From Pictodentalium vernedei (lineage: Eukaryota; Mollusca; Scaphopoda; Dentaliida; Dentaliidae): a stretch of 64,000 bases of DNA. Position 1 is the first letter of the stretch. Each line of letters begins with the position of its first letter. Positions 57,890 through 64,000 of the stretch are shown here, in pieces. A program made the position numbers and the translations under genes. The stretch covers positions 18,702,520 through 18,766,519 of the forward strand of contig CM062289.1 of assembly GCA_031216915.1 (NCBI GenBank), written 5' to 3'. The notes beneath the pieces were generated by a model. That model was not told the DNA's origin. It did no database searches and saw nothing but the letters and a program-made list of their open reading frames with translations.

Positions 57890-59500
57890 TTGTGTTTCAA
57901 AAGAATGCCAAAATTGAGCTAATTGGCAGTGGCATTTGTGATGTTCTGGTAGGATACAAGAATGAAAGTGTCAATGACACTGTAGCTCAACTTGACAAAC
58001 TTGAACTTGGTAAGTTATAAATGAAATGGCAAAATTGAAGATCATTGGTACCAATGTCATTTTTTTTGCCAGTGGCAACATTTTTTGACAGAAACTGAAG
58101 AAAATCGATAGCTCCCATCTAGAGGCCTCCCCAAACAAGCATGCCAGGTTTCAAAGCAATCCGATCATAAATGTGCCCTGTAGGGTGTACAAAAGGGAAA
58201 TATTGTGGTCTGACTAGACTAAATTCTAAGAACGTTGGCCGTGGCAACATTTTTTGACGGAAATGGAAGAAAATCGATAGCTCCCATCTACAGGTCACCG
58301 TAAATAAGCATACCAGGTTTCAAAGCAATCTAATCATAAATGTGCCCTGTAGGGTGAGCCAAAGGGAAATATTGTGGTCTGCTGACTGAACTAAGTTCTA
58401 AGAATGTTGGCTGCGGCAACATTTTTTGATGGAAATTGAAGAAAATCGATAGCTCCCATCTAGAGGTCACCCCAAATAAGCATGCCAGGTTTCAAAGCAA
58501 TCTGATCATAAATGTGCCCTGTAGGGTGTGCCAAAGGGAAATATTAAGGTCTGACTAAACTAAGTTCTACGAACGTTGGCCGTGGCAACATTTTTTGCCG
58601 GAAATTGAAAAAATCGATAACTCCCATCTAGAGGTCACCCTAAATAAGCATACCAGGCTTCAAAGCAATCAAATCATAAATGTGCCCTGTAGGGTGTGCC
58701 AAAAGGAAATATTGTGGTTTGACTAAATTAAGTTCTAAGAACGTTGGCCGCGGCAATATTTTTTGACGGAAATTGAAGAAAATCGATAGCTCCCATCTAG
58801 AGGTCACCCCAAACAAGCATGCCAAGTTTCAAAGCAATCCGATCATAAATGTACCCTGTAGGGTGTGCCAAACGGAAATATTGAGTCTTCTGACTAAACC
58901 AAGTTCTAAGAACGTTGGCCGCGGCAACATTTTTTGACAGAAATTGAAGAAAATTGATAGCTCCCATCTAGAGGTCTCCCCAAACAAGCATACCAGGTTT
59001 CAAAGCAATCTGCTCATAAATGTGCCCTGTAGGGTGTGCCAAAGGGAAATATTGCGGTCTGACTAAACTAAGTTCTATGAACGTTGGCCGTGGCAACATT
59101 TTTTGCCGGAAATTGAAGAAAATCGATAGCTCCCATCTAGATGTCACCCTAAATAAGCATACCAGGTTTCAAAGCAATCAAATCATAAATGTGCCCTGTA
59201 GGGTGTGCCAAAGGGAAATATTGTGGTTTGACTAAACTAAGTTCTAAGAACGTTGGCCGCGGCAACATTTTTTGACGGAAATTGAAGAAAATCGATAGCT
59301 CCCATCTAGAGGTCACCCCAAACAAGCATACCAAGTTTCAAAGTAATCTGATCATAAATGTGACCTGTGAGGTGTGCCAAAGGAAATTGTGGACGTACGT
59401 ACTAACGTACTAACGTACTAACATACTAACGTACGTACGTACGCCGACGGACGAGAAGTGATGGCAATAGCTCAGCTTGACTTTGTCAAGTTGAGCTAAA
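57890..59500. mobile_element. Tandem-monomer element, ~170-bp units x8
   Basis: Units share AACGTTGGCCGCGGCAACAT, GAAATTGAAGAAAATCGATA, GCTCCCATCTAGAGGTCACC, CAGGTTTCAAAGCAATC and AAATGTGCCCTGTAGGGTGT. The right end has an ACGTACTAACGTACTAACGT stretch and hairpin AGCTCAGCTTGACTTTGTCA + AGTTGAGCT, nearly the same end as the element nested in the DIRS. The left end carries AGCTCAACTTGACAAACTTG. Confidence 0.85.
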
Positions 59501-59504
59501 AACT

Positions 59505-60121
59505 GGGGGCACGGTGACGTTGTGGTAACCAGTTCTCGTCAGATCAGCGAAGTTCGCTGTGCACTAAGGCGTACTGCATGTCGATGGAGCACCTGTCTTC
59601 AACCAATGCTAACCCTGCTTGTGTGGAGTTATTATGTTGGGGGTCCGACAGTTGCTCACCATTGCTCGGTGGTTCTCTCCGGCTTCCTCCACCTGTAAAA
59701 CTGTCGTGGTCATGATTACCCATTGTGCAGAAATATGTGACCTCAAACACCAATAAATAAATAAATAAATAAATTATCACCGAAGTTAAGCAACGCCAAG
59801 CCTGGTTAGTCCTTGGATGGGTGACCGTCTGAGCGATCGATTCGGACTCCCACGCTGTGTCCTTGGGCAAGGCACTTAACCCTGATTGTCCACATGTGGG
59901 CACGACGATGCCATGTACTAAGGTGTACTGCACGTCGATGATGCGCATGTTTTCAACCAATCTAACCCTGCCTGTGCTGCAGTGCGGAGTTACGATGTTG
60001 AGGAGCTGGCAGCTGCTCGTTGTTGCTCGGTGGTTCTCTCCGGGTACTCCAGCTTCTTCCACCCATAAAACTGTCACCGACACGATATGACCTTGGCTGT
60101 TAATGTGTCGTTAAACCCTAA

Positions 60122-60164
<43 letters not shown>

Positions 60165-60165
60165 G
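59505..60165 (+). mobile_element. 5S-headed SINE with second SINE inserted in its head
   Basis: The 5S head starts at 59505 and is interrupted after about GTCAGATCA by SINE sequence ending in (AAAT)n at 59775; the 5S head then continues ATCACCGAAGTTAAGC. The outer copy ends with the alternative tail GTTAATGTGTCGTTAAACCC + (TAAA)n. Confidence 0.8.
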
Positions 60166-60519
60166 AACAACTTATTCGGTATTTTCCTGATGTGAATTCT
60201 CCTTTGGTACTAAAGAAAGTCTCAGTCAAGTCAGATACTGAATACCGAAATAATACCACAGTATATCCCCCTAAAAATACAGAACGTGATACTGACTTTG
60301 TAATGACAACATCAAGGACAGCCATGATGGTGCATGTAAGAAGTTACAATGAAAAAAGAATCCCTTACCCAACGCACATGATATCAAAATTAAATGTTAT
60401 TTTATAATTTCTTTTTCAAAACGCACTATTAATTGAAAACAGAATGTTTTCATTTTTAGAATTCACTTTAAAAAAGTTTCTGCAATCTGATACAAGTATT
60501 TCCAATACTTCCTTGAATC

Positions 60520-60760
60520 CCAGGCCTGGCATTCTTTAGGAGTGCAGGAGAATGCTACATGCCTACTGCACGCCTAGAAAAAATTGAGGAATGAGGAGGG
60601 CAATTTTTTGCACCCCTTGATTTTCTGGAAGGCCTGACCTGTTTGGGACAGCCTTTAAAATCTATTATCATTTCATCCCCCGAGTTCCAATGTGTTCTAT
60701 ATGCCGACTGGCACATAGAACACATTGGAACTCAGGGGACAATTTGCCAATGTTGCATTG
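60520..60760. repeat. MITE relic and hairpin
   Basis: CCAGGCCTGGCATTCTTTAG resembles the CAGGCCTG family end; a separate palindrome lies at 60677-60738 (GAGTTCCAATGTGTTCTATA ... ). Confidence 0.6.
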
Positions 60761-60927
60761 ACTTGCAATAATTCATGACCCATTCTTTGTCGCAATTCAA
60801 TACATTTTGAGTGTAGAAGACAGTCAAATAAAAATTGAATGCAACATTTTGAATAATGAGAAGATGTGTGTGCCAATTTATCACTATGTTACCGAATGTA
60901 GTACTATTTTTTGGTCACAATATTAAT

Positions 60928-61299
60928 TTATTTATTTATTTATTAGGGTTTAACGACACACTAACAGCCAAGGTCATTTTGTGTCGGTGACAGTTTTAGG
61001 GGTGAGGGAAGCTGGTGTACCCAGAGAGAACTACCGGACAACGACAAACAGCTGCCAGCTCCCCAACATCGTAACTCTGCTCTGCAGCACAGGCAAGGTT
61101 AGATTGGTTGAAGCCATGCGCACCATCGTCGTGCAGTACGCCTTAGTACACGGCGTCATCGTGTCCCCATGTGGACAATCGGGGTGAAGCACCTTGCCCA
61201 AGGACACAATGTGGAGTCCGAATCGATTGCTCAGACGGTCACCCATCCAAGGACTAACCGGGCTCGACGTTGCTTAACTTCGGTGATCTGACGAGAACC
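60928..61299 (-). mobile_element. 5S-headed SINE with alternative tail, 12-bp TSD
   Basis: The minus strand starts in the 5S part (GGTTCTCGTCAGATCACCGA) and ends GTTAGTGTGTCGTTAAACCC + (TAAA)n. CACAATATTAAT is duplicated at 60916-60927 and 61300-61311. The body is shared with all other SINEs here. Confidence 0.94.
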
Positions 61300-61763
61300 C
61301 ACAATATTAATACCTTGAAGTGAATATAACCAAAATAGCATACAAGTTTTTGCATTGAAAGTTCCAAGTGCAACTGCACTCCCAAGAAATCTGGGGAGGG
61401 CAATTCTTGTACCCCATGTAACAGCAGCCTTAGTCAGTGTGTATTTTCTTGTAGCGTGTTTTTTATAACATACTTGTAGCGCGTGATATAACCAGAAACT
61501 GTGAGTGTAACACTTTCGGGTTATAAAATGTTTTTTTTCATTTCTGACAGTGATTAAACCGATAAGGATTTGCAACCATCATCTGCTTGCCGATTAGTTG
61601 AGCACACAATCTGCCGATTGTGAGTGCCGATGTCAGATATTAACAACCAAAAGGAGTAGTATGTTTAAGAAAGCATAGAACAGGATTAATATTACAGTAC
61701 AGTCAGGATGATTGGCTTGTTGACTTCAAGAGTATGTCAGTGTGTGTATTAAAATAAAAATAG

Positions 61764-61848
61764 GACATCAGTGGAAACAAGTTAACAGCGCAGCGTCTTT
61801 GATCAATGATCAAAGATGCTGCGCTGTTAATTTGTTTTTGCTGATGTC
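61764..61848. repeat. Foldback hairpin
   Basis: GTTAACAGCGCAGCGTCTTT + GATC faces GATCAAAGATGCTGCGCTGT + TAA; outer GACATCAG / CTGATGTC pair too. Confidence 0.85.
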
Positions 61849-62474
61849 TCATTTCATTGAGTCATCACACAACACGTGGCATGTGTGTCATGAGAAGCAA
61901 TCAAGGGAAAGATCAGACCAATCAATGAGATTAGGCCAATCTTGATTCCTGCCAATCATTATAGCGACTTATTAAGTTTGTTACTGCTTGTATGAGATTG
62001 TTAATCTACATGTAAGGTGAATACAAACAATTTTGATCCAGTGGTGTTCCATGTAACCATCGGCATAGACAAATGTTCAAACACCTCTTCCAATGGTCAA
62101 CTGATGGCTTACAATTGGTCGATGTCAGATGCGGTTGCCAAAAATCGGTTAATCACTAATTTCTAACTGAATAATATATCAGCTCTTTACCCAACATAAT
62201 GGTCAAAACCAGCTTCATTAGGTTTCTTTTAGTGAATTCCAAAAATGAAAAATAGTTAACCAGATAATCGGTTTGAAACCAGTCAGCTACCTAACAACCG
62301 GTTATCCAAAATATCGATAGTGATCGTCATTCCACGTTTAAAACGTAGTAAATCTGCCACTTCTCCTTTATGAAAGATTACACATCGAAGCCGCATTGTG
62401 TATATTGAGAAATAATCAACTTTAGCATTCAAGACTTCGTTATGATCGGTAGTTTCCGTGAGTAACGAGTAATC

Positions 62475-62549
62475 GCAGAAACTATTCCGTAGTGTGTATA
62501 CAAACGAGTACTCGACAACGTTCGTTTGTATACACACAACGGAATAGTT
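62475..62549. repeat. Foldback hairpin
   Basis: AGAAACTATTCCGTAGTGTG + TATACAAACGA pairs with its complement; loop about GTACTCGACAACG. Confidence 0.85.
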
Positions 62550-62785
62550 TGAGAATACTGCTTTCCAATTCCTATAGTTTTGATCTCATATTCGGTGAAA
62601 TAATGGCCACGGATAACCAGATGTTATCTGGGTATGGCTCTTGGTTAGTCGATTACGAATATGAGCCAACCGTTTCAGCCCTAACGGAAAAACATTCTAT
62701 TTTCAATTAATAACTTATTTCAAATGTTTACAAATCTTTCATCAAAACCATATCATGTGACATCTCATAGGATATGGTTTTGTTA

Positions 62786-63510
62786 GTCCCCTACCGGCAT
62801 CGCCTGTCAGTCTGTCAATCCGTCAGTCTGCCAGTCACACTTTAATTTTCCGGAGTTTTTTGGAAACGCTTCATCGGAATGATTTCATTTTTGGTAACCT
62901 ACTATAGAACGATGACTTACAGATCAAGTTTGAGTTTCATGCTGATTGCCCTATTCTTGTGAAAGTTATGGTCCTTGGAAAAATGGAAAAGGCCCAAAAT
63001 ATCAGTTTTCCAGACTTTTTTTGGAAACGCTTCAACGGAATGATTTCATTTTTGGTAACCTACGATAGAACGATGACTTACAGATCAAGTTTCATTTGCA
63101 CTCTGTCCATTCGTTAGTCTGTTAGTCTTTCAGTCAGTCATACTTCAGTTTTCCGGACCTTTTTTGGAAATGCTTCAACCGAATGATTTCATTCTTGGTA
63201 ACCTACTATAGAACGATGACTTACAGATCAAGTTTGAGTTTCATGCTGATTGCATTATTCTTGTGTGAGTTATGGTCCTTGGAAATATAGAAAAGCGCCA
63301 AAATATCAGTTTTCCGGACTTTTTTTGGAAACGCTTCAACGGAATTCATGCTGATCACATCTAGGTTATAACATTTCTATAATAATTAATGCTCATTAGT
63401 CCGTTCCATTGAAGCGTTTCAAAAAAAAGTCCGGAAAACTAAAGTGTGACTGACAGACTGACAGATTACAAACCTATAGTCCCCTCCAGTGATGCCGGTA
63501 GGGGACTACT
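62786..63510. mobile_element. Tandem-monomer element with TAGTCCCCTACCGGCAT ends
   Basis: TAGTCCCCTACCGGCATC faces GATGCCGGTAGGGGACTA. Units share CTTTTTTTGGAAACGCTTCA, ACGGAATGATTTCATTTTTG and GGTAACCTACTATAGAACGA, and CAGTCTGTCAGTC-type tracts lie near the ends. The last unit is inverted (63395-63440). Confidence 0.8.
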
Positions 63511-63723
63511 AATAAATTTTGATATCGTCTGCGTTGGGTAAACGGTTAATGCATCTTTGCTATGGGCTTGACCAAGTCAGTTAACTTTTCGTCCAAATTC
63601 TTCTGCAGCCTTGACCTCTGAAAAACAAGTCCACCCATATACTTTTGCTCTCTTTTACTTACACACCCCCTGGGCTTATTTCTGGGTCAGTACCATATTT
63701 GCAGGTCTCTGCCAAATGTCTAT

Positions 63724-63977
63724 CAAGCCTGAAAATAAGCAGACTGTAATCTGCAGAATGAGGTCCCCAGAGGGTGAATTCGGTGATGATACCCTGCACA
63801 GCAGGGTAGCATCACCAAATTTACCCTTTGCGAACCTCAAATCTGAATCAAGGTCTCAAACCTAAACAGAAAGGGGTACCCACAAGATACATAGCCTCAC
63901 TGTATCGGATAGCATCAGCAAATTCACCCTCTGGGGACCTCATTCTGCAAACGACAGATTGCTTATTCTCAGACTTG
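63724..63977. mobile_element. CAAGCCTGAAAAT MITE, uninterrupted copy
   Basis: CAAGCCTGAAAATAAGCAGA at the left, TATTCTCAGACTTG at the right; inner arms AGAATGAGGTCCCCAGAGGG pair; centre GATGATACCCTGCACAGCAG + GGTAGCATC is a short palindrome. It serves as empty-site reference for insertions at 35350 and 53025. Confidence 0.88.
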
Positions 63978-64000
63978 CTATAATATTGTCCTCACATGTA

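Larger units (their letters stand above)
62184..63550. mobile_element. TTAACCC-type MITE relic interrupted by CCCTACCGGCA element
   Basis: CTCTTTACCCAACATAATGG at the left and GCGTTGGGTAAACGGTTAA at the right. The core hairpin ACCATATCATGTGACATCTC begins near 62748 and is cut by the insertion. Confidence 0.55.

Overview
This window is animal nuclear DNA dominated by repeats, with one long host coding exon. There is no bacterial-style gene packing. tRNA-headed and 5S-rRNA-headed SINEs, an L2/CR1-type LINE, a DIRS-type tyrosine-recombinase retrotransposon, dozens of foldback MITEs and many short tandem-monomer repeats point to a marine invertebrate. Several tandem-monomer repeats end in (GGAC)n tracts and short 3' hairpins. 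From general familiarity I associate that look with molluscs, especially bivalves, but this is inference and no species is assigned.

Layout. 1-4130 holds a decayed LINE: an SGNH-esterase ORF1, then endonuclease, reverse transcriptase and a C-terminal Cys/His motif, with frameshifts. 5262-8808 is a 45-bp satellite of about 78 monomers with higher-order structure. 8811-15857 is a direct duplication of a ~3.5 kb unit; the second copy is preceded by only one satellite monomer, the first by the whole array. 16-37 kb is a mosaic of SINEs, MITEs and tandem-monomer elements, many nested, and target-site duplications (TSDs) give the order of insertion. 37312-41889 (minus) is a 1525-codon exon for a C2H2 zinc-finger protein with a CtBP-type motif; it has a splice acceptor just upstream and MITE/SINE insertions in the upstream intron. 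43193-51592 (minus) is a degenerate DIRS element whose inverted terminal repeats and internal complementary region can be read exactly. It carries a 1.85 kb nested insertion in one terminal repeat and sits inside another repeat. 52-64 kb returns to nested MITEs, SINEs, a 36-bp minisatellite and tandem-monomer elements.

Main pattern. Almost every MITE here carries a near-perfect central or subterminal palindrome (arms 20-58 bp) that is distinct from its terminal inverted repeats. The same palindromic core occurs in families with unrelated ends, and related cores vary inside one family. Hairpin core and transposase-recognised termini therefore look like separable modules. SINEs show similar modularity: one body is joined to tRNA-derived or 5S-derived heads and to two different tails.

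Limits: boundaries were read by eye, copy numbers and divergences are estimates, and no database search or alignment was run.
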